Below, in pieces: positions 37,728-47,496 of a stretch of DNA of 64,000 bases (the first letter of the stretch is position 1; each line of letters starts with the position of its first letter). This DNA is from Psychromonas sp. SA13A. Lineage in GTDB: Bacteria; Pseudomonadota; Gammaproteobacteria; Enterobacterales; Psychromonadaceae. Position numbers and translations under genes: made by a program. Under the pieces are notes generated by a model. The model was not told the DNA's origin. It saw only the letters and a program-made list of their open reading frames with translations, and did not search any database. The stretch lies in the NCBI RefSeq assembly GCF_011378715.1, contig NZ_WTKU01000008.1:103359-167358 (forward strand), written 5' to 3'.

Positions 37728-39116
37728 TTACTCTACGGCTTGTGTAGGTGTTAACTTAAACGCTTTGTTGATCTCTTTTTTATCACCTAATAAGCGTGAT
37801 GTGATGGTGCCTGCTGTCATCGAACCACTAACATTCAACGCAGTACGAGCCATATCGATCAAAGGCTCAATTGAAATCAGTAAAGCAGCTATCGTTACCG
37901 GTAAGCCCATTGCTGGTAATACTATCAAAGCTGCAAAAGTCGCACCGCCACCAACACCCGCAATACCGAATGAACTGATTGCAATAATCGCTACCAATGA
38001 AAGAATGAAGTTAAATTCCATCGGGTTAATACCCATGGTTGGAGCAACCATAACAGCAAGCATCGCAGGGTAAATACCAGCACAACCATTTTGGCCAATG
38101 GTTGCACCAAAGGTCGCAGATAAGTTTGCAATCGCAGGTGGCACATTTAGTTTAGTAATTTGTGCTTCAACATTCAGTGGAATGGTGGCAGCAGAACTAC
38201 GTGATGTAAAAGCAAATGTTAGTACAGGCCAAATACGTTTAAAGTATTGTGTTGGACTCACTCCTACTAATGAAACTAATAATCCATGCACGATAAACAT
38301 TAAGAAAATCGCGATATAAGAAGCAACAATAAAGCCGAGCAGACTTAAAATATCACCTAAGCTCGATGTTGCGACAACTTTTGTCATTAATGCCGCTATA
38401 CCGTAAGGTGTTAGCGCAATAATCATTTTAACAAGACGCATAACAATTGATTGAGCCGCTTCAATAAAAGTGCGGATTGGCGATTCAAGCTCTTTCTTTT
38501 CAATCATCACTCGACGTGCTGCAATACCGACTAAAATACCAAAAATAACTACTGCAATAATCGAGGTTGAGCGTGCGCCTGTTAAATCTGCAAATGGGTT
38601 AGTAGGTATAAAACTGACTAGCATTTGCGGAATAGTGAGATCGGCTACACTACCTAGACGAGTCTCAAGCACACTAATACGAGCGGTCTCACGAACGCCT
38701 TCAGAAAGGCCCGCTGCAGAAAGACCAAAAATTTGCGTGACCGCAATACCGATCAGCGCTGCAATCATGGTCGTAAATAATAAAACGCCAATGGTTAATG
38801 CACTAATTTTACCTAATGATCCTGAATTTTCGAGCTTCACTACTGCTGCAATCATGGACACTAATACTAATGGCATAATCACCATTTTTAATAGGCCAAC
38901 GTAACCACTGCCTACTACATTTACCCATGCTAATGTTTCACTGATGATAGGGTTTCCTTCACCATAAAACATGTGAATAATAAGACCAAAGGCACTACCA
39001 AAAACTAAACCGAGTAATACCTGACGAGACAAGGTAGTCGCTTTTGTTTGTTGTTGAAACAGGAACAAAAGGATGAAAACAAATATCGCAAGATTAGCGA
39101 TAACTGCAATTGACAT
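37728..39116 (-). CDS. tcyP: L-cystine symporter TcyP (YdjN)
   Basis: A 462-residue dicarboxylate/amino-acid:cation symporter family protein that parallels E. coli TcyP throughout: GSGYVGLLKMVIMPLVLVSM, QMLVSFIPTNPFADLTGA, TFAFTSRSSAATIPLNVEAQ, ATIGQNGCAGIYPAMLAVMV and the late ISIEPLIDMARTALNVSGS. The serine-rich hairpin (SRSSAA) and the NVSGS motif form the substrate site. It should bring in cystine, matching the desulfurase next door. The AAGGAAA ribosome-binding site is strong. Confidence 0.92.
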   Translation of the reverse strand: MSIAVIANLAIFVFILLFLFQQQTKATTLSRQVLLGLVFGSAFGLIIHMFYGEGNPIISETLAWVNVVGSGYVGLLKMVIMPLVLVSMIAAVVKLENSGSLGKISALTIGVLLFTTMIAALIGIAVTQIFGLSAAGLSEGVRETARISVLETRLGSVADLTIPQMLVSFIPTNPFADLTGARSTSIIAVVIFGILVGIAARRVMIEKKELESPIRTFIEAAQSIVMRLVKMIIALTPYGIAALMTKVVATSSLGDILSLLGFIVASYIAIFLMFIVHGLLVSLVGVSPTQYFKRIWPVLTFAFTSRSSAATIPLNVEAQITKLNVPPAIANLSATFGATIGQNGCAGIYPAMLAVMVAPTMGINPMEFNFILSLVAIIAISSFGIAGVGGGATFAALIVLPAMGLPVTIAALLISIEPLIDMARTALNVSGSMTAGTITSRLLGDKKEINKAFKLTPTQAVE

Positions 39117-39580
39117 GGGATTTCCTTAATAATGATAAATATGAGTGAAATGAACAGCTTTTAACGTTATTTGTACTTTGAAACTGTAGAGCTAGATGAT
39201 AGTAAGTTGAGATTTTAATTATCTAATCGCAAAATGACAAAGCCAGATAATGCATGACTTATATCATTTGGTTATAAGTATTTTTAAATGCTGTTACCGA
39301 AGTTAAAGTTAAGTAAAAAACTTAACGGATATTTACTCCAAAGTACTATTTATTTCTACGATAGTATTTTTCATACGGACTAGCTTAATGTTGATTTTCG
39401 CAAGCTAGGACCGCAGAAATGTAAGCTACACAAAGCATTTTTAAAATAAAAAATCCAATTATTATGGATGTATTGATCCACAATGATTGGATTTATTATC
39501 TCTTTTTCTTAAGCTCGCTTAACTCTAAGATGACTGCCATCGGTAACACTCTTAATTATTAATTTATATTTGGAAAAATC
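39117..39580. other. Divergent intergenic region with a central hairpin
   Basis: It separates tcyP (minus) from the nitroreductase gene (plus). A hairpin, AAATCCAAT (39451-39459) with ATTGGATTT (39485-39493) and inner GGAT/ATCC pairing, is followed on the plus strand by TATTATCTCTTTTTCTT. It looks like a terminator although no annotated gene precedes it on that strand. A small RNA or leader ending there is possible. Confidence 0.4.
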
Positions 39581-40240
39581 ATGACTCATCAAATTATTAC
39601 AGATCTTAACAATCGTTACACCGCTAAAATGTATGATGCAACTAAACGTATTTCAGCAGAGGATATGGAAATAATCAAAGAAGCAATGCGCTTATCAGCT
39701 TCTTCTATTAACTCCCAACCTTGGAAGTTTATCGTGATTGAAAGTGATCAAGCGAAACAACGTTTACATGATACTTTTGCTAATAAATTTCAATTTAATC
39801 AACATCACGCAAAAGAAGCGTCACACACTATTTTGTTTGCTCACAATCCAAACTATACTAAATCTGATTTCCAAAAAGTGCTCGATGTCGAAGTATCTTC
39901 AGGGCATTTACCTGCTGAAATGGAAGAAAACATGATGAAGGGCGGTTTTGGTTTTGTTGATTTAAATACAGACGAAACCGGCTTTAATGGCCATTGGTCA
40001 AAAGCGCAAACATACATCGCTTTTGGTAACGCATTACACACTCTTACTCGTTTAGGAATAGACTCGACACCAATGGAAGGGGTAGATCCTGAGTTAATCA
40101 GTGAAGTCTTTAAAGAGGAACTAGATGGTTATGTATGTCACGTTGCTCTAGCAATGGGTTATCATTTAGGCGAAAAAGATTATAACCACGGTCTTCCTAA
40201 AGCTCGTTTGCCTATGGACGACGTATTTACCGTTTTATAA
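39581..40240 (+). CDS. NfsB-like oxygen-insensitive NAD(P)H nitroreductase
   Basis: A 219-residue FMN-dependent enzyme. It has TDLNNRYTAKMYDATKRIS, the FMN-binding LSASSINSQPWKFIVI, ASHTILFAHN, and the C-terminal GYVCHVALAMGYHLGEKDYN, like E. coli NfsB and dihydropteridine reductases. It reduces nitro groups and quinones by two-electron transfer. It is monocistronic with a terminator at 40290. Confidence 0.9.
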   Translation: MTHQIITDLNNRYTAKMYDATKRISAEDMEIIKEAMRLSASSINSQPWKFIVIESDQAKQRLHDTFANKFQFNQHHAKEASHTILFAHNPNYTKSDFQKVLDVEVSSGHLPAEMEENMMKGGFGFVDLNTDETGFNGHWSKAQTYIAFGNALHTLTRLGIDSTPMEGVDPELISEVFKEELDGYVCHVALAMGYHLGEKDYNHGLPKARLPMDDVFTVL

Positions 40241-40289
40241 GCTTAAATTCATAGAGTATTATAATACTTGTTGAAAGATATTATGTAGA

Positions 40290-40319
40290 AAATAAGCTAG
40301 TTGCCTAACTAGCTTATTT
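40290..40319. terminator. Terminator after the nitroreductase gene
   Basis: A perfect 13-bp stem, AAATAAGCTAGTT (40290-40302) with AACTAGCTTATTT (40307-40319), and a GCCT loop. It can also end the mngR transcript coming from the right. Confidence 0.8.
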
Positions 40320-40436
40320 ATAAGTTTATTTATTCTTGAATCCAAGTGACAAGACAACATTAGCTAAGCTCAGTCAAGTTCATAAAACCAGTAATTAGCT
40401 GTAAATAATAGTTTAAAAGATCTACTGCCCTAATCA

Positions 40437-41150
40437 TTAATGACGTTTTGAAATCAAGGTAAATTTGTAATCGGTGGTTTTGAAATAATTAATGCTATAT
40501 TCAAATACTGTATTGTCTTGTAAAAAGCTGCGCGTTCGTTTTTCAATAATAGGTTGATTGGGGTCAATACCTAATAACGTCGCAATATCTATTGATGGCA
40601 ATATTGGTATGATCTCTTGTTCACTGCGATCAATCACTAGTCCTTTCTGTTTTTCGATATATTCATATTTGGACTTGCGCATTACTTCGTAAGTTAAGTC
40701 TGGAAAAAGCGCTAGTGGCATCCAAGTTTCTTCTACAGTGATCGGATTATTTTCGATATAACGTACGCGTTTGACATAATAAACAGGATCTTGTTCTGTG
40801 ATGTTGAGATTATCTGCCAGGGTTAAGCTAGGTTTCATTACTTCGAAAGTAAGTATATCACTGTGAGTGGCTAAATTTAAATGCGCCCATTTTTCATCAA
40901 AACTGGATTGTTGGTAGATATCATAATTAACTTTTTTTTCTTTAACGTAAGTCCCGCTACCTTGCACACTCTCAAGCTCACCATTTTCAATTAAGAGCTT
41001 TAAAGCTTGTCTAACAGTGACGCGACTCGCTGCAAACTCTTCAACTAATTCTGCTTCAGTGGGTAACGCTTCTCCTACTTTACACTCTCCAGTATCTATT
41101 TTGGTACGGATAATATCGGCTATTTGACGATATCTTGGTAGTTTAGCCAT
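40437..41150 (-). CDS. mngR: MngR-like GntR-family regulator (HutC/UTRA type)
   Basis: A 237-residue regulator. The N-terminal GntR winged helix has YRQIADIIRTKIDTGECKVG, LPTEAELVEEFAASRVTVRQ and VQGSGTYVKEKK. The C-terminal UTRA effector domain (about 85-235) includes YYVKRVRYIENNPITVEETW and KRTRSFLQDNTVFEY. It is divergent from mngA, so it most likely represses the mannosylglycerate genes until a pathway intermediate binds. The AAGAGGATC ribosome-binding site is strong. Confidence 0.85.
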   Translation of the reverse strand: MAKLPRYRQIADIIRTKIDTGECKVGEALPTEAELVEEFAASRVTVRQALKLLIENGELESVQGSGTYVKEKKVNYDIYQQSSFDEKWAHLNLATHSDILTFEVMKPSLTLADNLNITEQDPVYYVKRVRYIENNPITVEETWMPLALFPDLTYEVMRKSKYEYIEKQKGLVIDRSEQEIIPILPSIDIATLLGIDPNQPIIEKRTRSFLQDNTVFEYSINYFKTTDYKFTLISKRH

Positions 41151-41214
41151 GTGATCCTCTTAGCAGGTGTGAATCAATTTATTAATATTTATAGAGTACT
41201 GGTAAATAGATTTT

Positions 41215-41389
41215 AATACAAATATTTAAAAGTAATACAAATTAAATTCTTTATTTTGTTATTGTCTACAATTTATTTTAGAGATACTTTTTGTGCGATC
41301 TAAGTCGTATTTTTGAGCTAATTAGTGTTTTTCAATACAAATTTTAATACAAATATTGCTTTGGGTGATCTAAATCACACAATTTGTAT
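41215..41389. promoter_or_regulatory. Control region with AATACAAAT boxes, a dyad and CRP-like sites
   Basis: AATACAAAT occurs as exact direct copies at 41215-41223, 41234-41242, 41334-41342 and 41346-41354, and inverted (ATTTGTATC) at 41382-41390. A dyad ATTGTCTACAAT lies at 41261-41272. GTGATCTAAATCAC (41365-41378) matches the CRP consensus core, and a weaker TGCGATCTAAGTCGTA is at 41294-41309. Two boxes flank the mngR side and three the mngA side. This suggests MngR binds both promoters and cAMP-CRP activates mngA. Confidence 0.6.
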
Positions 41390-41466
41390 CAAATAGGTAT
41401 TACAATTCGTTTCGTTGAAATGTAACCGATTTTATTTGTGGGACTTGTGGAAATAGGACAAAGATT

Positions 41467-43401
41467 ATGAAAATGACAACATTAACGAATGCATCTTTGA
41501 TGACATTGCAAACTACGTTTGCTAGTCGCGATGATGCTATTCATGCGCTAACTGAAAAGTTAGATCAGCAAGGTAAATTACATAACAAAGAAGAATTTTT
41601 AGCGGCAGTATTTGCACGTGAAGAGCAAGGACCTACCGCTTTAGGTGAAGGGCTTGCTGTACCGCACGGTAAATCTGATGCAGTAAAAGAAGCAAGCTTT
41701 GCCGTTGCTACTTTGAAGCAAGATTTAAAGTGGAAAGGTATTGATGAAGATGAAGACGAAGATGTTAATTTAATCTTCTTACTTGCGATCCCTAATGCTG
41801 AAGCGGGGTCTACACATATGCAAGTGTTGACTGAATTAACAACTACTTTAGTAGATGATGACATTCGTGAAGCAGTACTTAATGCAACTACTCCAGAGCA
41901 AGTGCTTGCTTTATTAGACGGTAAAAAAGTTGCTAAGGAACAAGTTGAATTAGATTCAAGCAAACCAACCGTTGTTTGTGTGACAGCTTGCCCAGCAGGT
42001 ATTGCACATACTTACATGGCTGCGGAATACTTAGAAAAAGCAGGTAAGAAATTAGGCATTAATGTCTATGTTGAAAAACAAGGTGCAAACGGCATTGAAG
42101 ACCGTTTAACTGCTGCACAATTAAATGAAGCGGTTGCCTGTGTTTTTGCTACTGAAGTATCGATTAAAGATATTGAACGATTTGATGGTATCCCACGTGT
42201 TGAAACAGCAGTGGCTGAGCCTATCAAACATGCAGAGCGCATTCTTAATGAAGCATTAGAAGCGGGTAAAAACGGTACTGGTGCGGCACGTGTTGCACAG
42301 ACAGAAGATAAACCTAAAAGATTACCGCTTAAAACAGAATTGAAACGTGCTTTATTAAGTGGTATTTCATTTGCTGTTCCATTAATCGTTGCAGGTGGTT
42401 CAGTATTGGCTATTGCCGTATTGATTGCACAAATTTTTGACTTGCAAGAACTGTACGGAACAGATGGTTCATGGCTATGGATGTACCGTAAATTAGGTGG
42501 CGGTATGTTAGGCACCTTGATGGTACCGGTATTAGCAGCTTATACGGCTTACTCTATTGCCGATAAACCTGCATTAGGTCCTGGTTTTGCTGCGGGTCTT
42601 GCGGCTAACTTAATCGGTTCTGGTTTCTTAGGTGGTGTTGTTGGTGGTCTATTAGCCGGTTATGTAATGCGTTGGGTAAAAGAAAACGTACGTTTAAGCC
42701 CTGCATTCAACGGTTTTTTAACTTTCTACCTTTACCCTGTTATTGGTACGGTTGTAGTCGGTAGCTTGATGCTATTTGTTGTTGGCAAACCTGTTGCTTT
42801 CCTAAACCAAGGATTGACTGATTGGTTGAACAGCCTCTCGGGTAGCAACACATTGTTACTAGGTGCAATTATCGGTATATTTGTATCTTTCGACTTAGGT
42901 GGTCCGGTTAACAAAGCGGCTTATGCATTCTGTTTAGGTGCGATGGCAAATGGTGTTTATGGCCCTTACGCAATCTTTGGTTCGGTTAAAATGGTTTCTG
43001 CCTTTACCGTTACTTTCTCTACTATGATTGCTCCTCGCTTATTTAAAGAGTTTGAAATTGAAGTGGGTAAATCAACCTGGTTGTTAGGCCTAGCAGGTAT
43101 TACCGAAGGTGCGATTCCTATGGCGATTGAAGATCCAGTACGTGTTATCGGTTCATTCCTTGTAGGCTCTATGGTGACAGGTGCAATTGTTGGTGGTGCG
43201 GGTATTGGCCTTTCAACACCGGGCGCTGGTATCTTCTCAATCTTCTTATTGCATGATGCTGGTATTGGTAGCTTTATGGCAGCAGGTATCTGGTTCGGTG
43301 CTGCACTGATTGGTACGGTTATCTCGACAGCAATGTTAATTACTTGGAGAGCACATCACGCTAAAAAAGAAAAATTAGCGGGTATGACTGCAACTAACTA
43401 G
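41467..43401 (+). CDS. mngA: PTS EIIABC permease for 2-O-alpha-mannosyl-D-glycerate
   Basis: A 644-residue fructose-family PTS protein with all three domains. EIIA (1-155) has phospho-His67 in GLAVPHGKS. EIIB (166-265) has phospho-Cys175 in TACPAGIAHTYMAAE. EIIC (about 290-635) has multiple membrane helices, including the segments FDLGGPVNKAAYAF and TEGAIPMAIEDP. E. coli MngA (658) has the same order. It imports mannosylglycerate and phosphorylates the mannose at C6. Assignment to this substrate rests on the adjacent mngB and mngR. A strong hairpin follows the gene. Confidence 0.9.
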   Translation: MKMTTLTNASLMTLQTTFASRDDAIHALTEKLDQQGKLHNKEEFLAAVFAREEQGPTALGEGLAVPHGKSDAVKEASFAVATLKQDLKWKGIDEDEDEDVNLIFLLAIPNAEAGSTHMQVLTELTTTLVDDDIREAVLNATTPEQVLALLDGKKVAKEQVELDSSKPTVVCVTACPAGIAHTYMAAEYLEKAGKKLGINVYVEKQGANGIEDRLTAAQLNEAVACVFATEVSIKDIERFDGIPRVETAVAEPIKHAERILNEALEAGKNGTGAARVAQTEDKPKRLPLKTELKRALLSGISFAVPLIVAGGSVLAIAVLIAQIFDLQELYGTDGSWLWMYRKLGGGMLGTLMVPVLAAYTAYSIADKPALGPGFAAGLAANLIGSGFLGGVVGGLLAGYVMRWVKENVRLSPAFNGFLTFYLYPVIGTVVVGSLMLFVVGKPVAFLNQGLTDWLNSLSGSNTLLLGAIIGIFVSFDLGGPVNKAAYAFCLGAMANGVYGPYAIFGSVKMVSAFTVTFSTMIAPRLFKEFEIEVGKSTWLLGLAGITEGAIPMAIEDPVRVIGSFLVGSMVTGAIVGGAGIGLSTPGAGIFSIFLLHDAGIGSFMAAGIWFGAALIGTVISTAMLITWRAHHAKKEKLAGMTATN

Positions 43402-43415
43402 TAAAAACAATGATT

Positions 43416-43447
43416 GGCATAGTGAGTTTCATCACTATGCCTTTTTT
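43416..43447 (+). terminator. Intrinsic terminator between mngA and mngB
   Basis: Perfect 10-bp stem GGCATAGTGA (43416-43425) and TCACTATGCC (43432-43441), a six-base loop, then TTTTTT. This is the best canonical terminator in the window, yet it lies inside the presumed operon. mngB must rely on read-through or its own promoter. Confidence 0.88.
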
Positions 43448-43509
43448 GCAATTTTCTCAAAGTAGCTGGTTATTCTATCCATTAACCACTTATCTTAAGG
43501 TATAAAATT

Positions 43510-46155
43510 ATGACTACATCTCGCGTACACATTACTCCACACATGCACTGGGATCGTGAATGGTATTTCACTACGGAAGAATCTCGTATTTTATTAGTGA
43601 ACAACATGGAAGAAATTATGGGTCGTCTGGAAACAGACCCTGATTACAAATACTACGTACTTGATGGACAAACAGCATTATTAGAAGATTACTTTGCCGT
43701 TATCCCAGGTGGTAAAGAACGTGTTAAAGCATTGGTTCAAGCTGGTAAATTAATTGTAGGTCCTTGGTATTCACAAACCGATACGATGCAGGTTTCTGGT
43801 GAATCAATTGTACGTAATATGTTATACGGCATGCGTGATTGTTTAGCATTAGGTGAGCCGATGAAAATTGGTTACCTACCAGACTCTTTCTCAATGAGTT
43901 CTCAATTACCAATGATCTATAACGGCTTTGGTATTGACCGTACTATGTTTTGGCGTGGTTGTTCTGAACGTCACGGCACTAACAAAACCGAATTCTTATG
44001 GCAGTCAAATGACGGTAGTGAAGTCACTGCACAAGTTCTTCCATTAGGTTATGCAATTGGTAAATACTTACCAGAAGATAAAGATGCATTAACCACACGT
44101 TTAGATACCTACTTAAAAGTATTAGAAAACGCATCTGTCACTAAAGATATTCTATTACCGAATGGCCATGATCAAATGCCTATTCAAAAAAATATCTTTG
44201 AGGTTATGGACATTTTACGCGAAGCTTACCCTGACCGTGAATTCTTGATGAGCCGTTTCGAAGACGTATTTGAAAAAATTGAAGCACAACGCGATCAATT
44301 AGATACTATTAAAGGTGAATTTAACGATGGTAAATACATGCGTGTTCACCGCACAATTTCTTCTACTCGTATGGATATTAAACTTATTCACGCTGAAGTT
44401 GAAAACAAAATTGTTAACATTCTAGAGCCGCTTGCTTCAATTGCATTCAAACTTGGTTTTGATTATCACCATGGTTTAATTGAAAAAATGTGGAAAGAAA
44501 GCATGAAAAATCATGCTCATGATTCTATCGGTTGTTGTTGTAGCGATAAGGTTCACGCAGAAATCTTAAATCGTTATATTCTTGCTGACGATATGGCCAC
44601 TAACCTGATTAATTTCTACAAACGTAAAATCGTCGATCATATGCCTGAAAAAGAGGGCTGTGATAAATTAGCATTATTTAACTTATCGCCTTATGCACGT
44701 GAAGAAGTTGTTAACACAATGATTACTATTCGTGCTCAAGAATTTAAAATCTTTGATGATGCTGGCAATGATGTTGAGTACTTTATTGAAGATCAACAAG
44801 AAATTGACCCAGGTAAAATTGACCGTCAAATTGTACATTATGGTAACTATGACCCGTTCATGGAATTCAATATTCAATTGAAAGTTAACGTACCGGCAAT
44901 GGGCTTTACTACGTTACATGTACAAGCGAATGAAAAAGGCGCGCTACAAGTTGCACCACAAAATGAGCAAAACGTATTAGAAAACAGCTTCTACAAAATT
45001 ACTGTAAACAATGACGGCACGTTGGCTGTATTTGATAAAGAAACAGAGCAAACGTTTGAGCAGGTATTACGCCTTGAAGATGGTTCTGATGATGGTGATG
45101 AATACGATTACTCTCCTTCACGTAAAGAGTGGTTATTATATTCAAATGACTTTGATGTTGAAACCAATGTTGAGCATCAAGCATTACAATCTGTTGCGCA
45201 TATTAAATTCCGTATGAATGTGCCTACCAACCTTGAGTCACGTGAACAACGTAGCAACCAAGATGGTTATGTTGATGTGGTCTGTCAGGTTGTATTAAAA
45301 CAAGATACTCGTCGCATCGAAGTACGCATGGAATTAGATAACCAAGCTGATGATCACCGTGTACGTGTGCTTATTCCAACACCATTTGTAACAGATACAG
45401 TCGTCGCTGATAACCAGTTTGGTCTGATCACTCGTACGACCGATGACCCTGCAATGCAAGTTTGGGAAGCTGAAAAATGGAAAGAAGCGCCAGTACCTGT
45501 TTACCAATTAATGAACTTTGCTGCGCTTGAAAATGGTCAAGCTGGAATGGCTGTTATGACTAATGGTTTACGTGAATTTGAAGTCATTGCTAATGAAACT
45601 GAACAGCGTGATACATTTGCTTTAACTTTATTCCGTGGTATCGGTGTATTAGGTAAAGAGAATTTATTACTTCGCCCTGGTCGTCCGTCTGGAATCAAGA
45701 TCCCAGCTCCTGATTCGCAAGTACGTGGTAAAATTGTTTGTGAATTCACTTTGTTTGGGTTTGCTGGTGATCATATTACTGCTAATGTAATGGCTGAAGC
45801 ACGTGATAACGTAACACCTATTCAGTGTTACAACAAAATTCCATTTAATGCGATGAAACTAAATGTGGGTGAGAAAAATATCCCATTAACTTATAGTTTA
45901 TGTAGTGCAAATAAAAATGGTTTAGTGTTAAGTGTTCTGAAAAAAGCTGAAGATGAAGATGCGTTAATTATCCGTGTTTACAACCCTTCAGAAACAGAAA
46001 CGGTTAAAGGTGATATCGAATTTACAACACCGGTCACTGAATGGTTAGAAACCTTAATGGATGAAACGCCAAAACCAGGCGTAGTTGCTCAACAATCGCA
46101 AGATTTTGGTGATTTAGGTCCATGTCAGGCTAAAACGTTCCGCGTTAAGTTTTAA
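43510..46155 (+). CDS. mngB: Mannosylglycerate hydrolase, GH38 alpha-mannosidase
   Basis: An 881-residue glycoside hydrolase family 38 enzyme that tracks E. coli MngB (877) closely. It has the metal-binding [12 protein letters not shown] at the N-terminus, the nucleophile Asp125 in [31 protein letters not shown], and [16 protein letters not shown] in the core. The C-terminal beta domains include [13 protein letters not shown]. It splits 6-phospho-mannosylglycerate into mannose-6-phosphate and glycerate in the cytoplasm. No signal peptide is seen. Confidence 0.95.
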   Translation: MTTSRVHITPHMHWDREWYFTTEESRILLVNNMEEIMGRLETDPDYKYYVLDGQTALLEDYFAVIPGGKERVKALVQAGKLIVGPWYSQTDTMQVSGESIVRNMLYGMRDCLALGEPMKIGYLPDSFSMSSQLPMIYNGFGIDRTMFWRGCSERHGTNKTEFLWQSNDGSEVTAQVLPLGYAIGKYLPEDKDALTTRLDTYLKVLENASVTKDILLPNGHDQMPIQKNIFEVMDILREAYPDREFLMSRFEDVFEKIEAQRDQLDTIKGEFNDGKYMRVHRTISSTRMDIKLIHAEVENKIVNILEPLASIAFKLGFDYHHGLIEKMWKESMKNHAHDSIGCCCSDKVHAEILNRYILADDMATNLINFYKRKIVDHMPEKEGCDKLALFNLSPYAREEVVNTMITIRAQEFKIFDDAGNDVEYFIEDQQEIDPGKIDRQIVHYGNYDPFMEFNIQLKVNVPAMGFTTLHVQANEKGALQVAPQNEQNVLENSFYKITVNNDGTLAVFDKETEQTFEQVLRLEDGSDDGDEYDYSPSRKEWLLYSNDFDVETNVEHQALQSVAHIKFRMNVPTNLESREQRSNQDGYVDVVCQVVLKQDTRRIEVRMELDNQADDHRVRVLIPTPFVTDTVVADNQFGLITRTTDDPAMQVWEAEKWKEAPVPVYQLMNFAALENGQAGMAVMTNGLREFEVIANETEQRDTFALTLFRGIGVLGKENLLLRPGRPSGIKIPAPDSQVRGKIVCEFTLFGFAGDHITANVMAEARDNVTPIQCYNKIPFNAMKLNVGEKNIPLTYSLCSANKNGLVLSVLKKAEDEDALIIRVYNPSETETVKGDIEFTTPVTEWLETLMDETPKPGVVAQQSQDFGDLGPCQAKTFRVKF

Positions 46156-46230
46156 TCAAAAAGGGGCAATACACTTAATGAGTTGATTCGCTCCCTTGAT
46201 ATAAACTATTTTTTAGTTAACTATAATTAG

Positions 46231-46253
46231 AACCCCTCGCCAGAGGGGTTTAT
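46231..46253 (+). terminator. GC-rich hairpin before the glycerate kinase gene
   Basis: AACCCCTC (46231-46238) pairs with GAGGGGTT (46243-46250) around GCCA. The T run is short (TTTAT) and it ends 10 bases before the ATG, so it may tune read-through or translation of the kinase rather than end transcription. Confidence 0.5.
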
Positions 46254-46260
46254 AGGTGAA

Positions 46261-47415
46261 ATGATGAAAATTGTTATTGCCCCTGATTCATTCAAAGAAT
46301 CACTTTCTGCTGCTGACGTAGCAACCTGTATAGAAAATGGCTTTTCAGAAATTTTCCCCGATAGTGAATACATCAAAGTCCCTCTTGCCGATGGTGGAGA
46401 AGGGACTGTTGATGTATTAGTTGATGCGCTTAATGGACAAAGACAAAAGCAAATCGTGCATGGGCCTATTAAAGATGATGTTAATGCAGTTTGGGCATTA
46501 CTGGATGATGGCGAAAGCAAAACCGCATTAATTGAAATTGCAGCCGCTTCTGGTCTTGATTTAATTACACCGCAACAGCGTGACCTGCTACGTGCAACTA
46601 GTTTTGGTACTGGACAATCCATATTACAAGCATTAGACCTAGGTGTGCAAAAGATTCTAATTGGTTTAGGTGGTAGTGCAACCAATGATGGTGGCGCAGG
46701 AATATTGCAAGCATTAGGCGGTCAGTTATTAGATGCACAAGGTAATGAATTACCCCTTGGCGGTGCTGCATTAGCTAACCTCGCGAGTATTGATTTAACT
46801 CATCTTGATAAACGCTGTGCCAATGTTGAATTTATTGTTGCCTGTGATGTGTCTAACCCATTAACCGGTGAAAATGGTGCCAGTGCTATTTTTGGCCCGC
46901 AAAAAGGTGCCACTGCAGAGATGGTTGAGTTACTTGATAATGCCTTAAGTCACTTTGCTAACATCGCAGAAAAAACAACGCATATTAATCATCAACAAAG
47001 TGTTGGTTTTGGCGCGGCCGGTGGGGCTCCTTTAGGTTTGTCATTAGCGTTTAATATTCAAATAAAAGCTGGCATTGATATGGTGCTGGATATTTTGAAT
47101 GTCGATCAACTACTTCAAGGGGCTGATTTAGTCATTTCCGGTGAAGGCATGATGGACAACCAAACGCTGAACGGAAAAACACCCTTTGGTATTGCTCAAC
47201 GCGCGGTACAACGCGGTATTCCAGTGATTGCAATTGCGGGCTCGCTAGGTACTGAAGTGGATGCTTTGTATGACTCCATGGGCAGTATTTTTGGTACGGT
47301 GAGGTCACCACAATCGCTACCGCAAGTATTAAATGAAGCAGACAAAAACTTAACACGTACCGCAAGAAACGTAGCGGCAACATTAGCGATGGGAAATAAA
47401 CTTTCTCTTAAATAG
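46261..47415 (+). CDS. Glycerate kinase (GarK/GlxK family)
   Basis: A 384-residue kinase. It opens with MKIVIAPDSFKESLSA, then has PLADGGEGT, IGLGGSATNDGGAG, FGAAGGAPLGL and LVISGEGMMDNQTLNGKTP, all hallmarks of the GarK/GlxK glycerate kinase family, which makes 2-phosphoglycerate. It lies directly after mngB and should use the glycerate that MngB releases, sending it to enolase. E. coli MngB operons lack this gene, so its inclusion here makes the locus more self-sufficient. Confidence 0.92.
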   Translation: MMKIVIAPDSFKESLSAADVATCIENGFSEIFPDSEYIKVPLADGGEGTVDVLVDALNGQRQKQIVHGPIKDDVNAVWALLDDGESKTALIEIAAASGLDLITPQQRDLLRATSFGTGQSILQALDLGVQKILIGLGGSATNDGGAGILQALGGQLLDAQGNELPLGGAALANLASIDLTHLDKRCANVEFIVACDVSNPLTGENGASAIFGPQKGATAEMVELLDNALSHFANIAEKTTHINHQQSVGFGAAGGAPLGLSLAFNIQIKAGIDMVLDILNVDQLLQGADLVISGEGMMDNQTLNGKTPFGIAQRAVQRGIPVIAIAGSLGTEVDALYDSMGSIFGTVRSPQSLPQVLNEADKNLTRTARNVAATLAMGNKLSLK

Positions 47416-47496
47416 CTTTTTTTAAATAACTATTTTTAAGTTACTACTTTTAAATTACTACTTATAAAACTAAAAACGAATTGATAAGGGCTCATC

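Noticed and set aside
42066-42515. 149-codon antisense frame inside mngA
   Set aside because: Shadow of the strongly supported PTS gene; Ser/Pro/Ala-rich translation typical of antisense frames.
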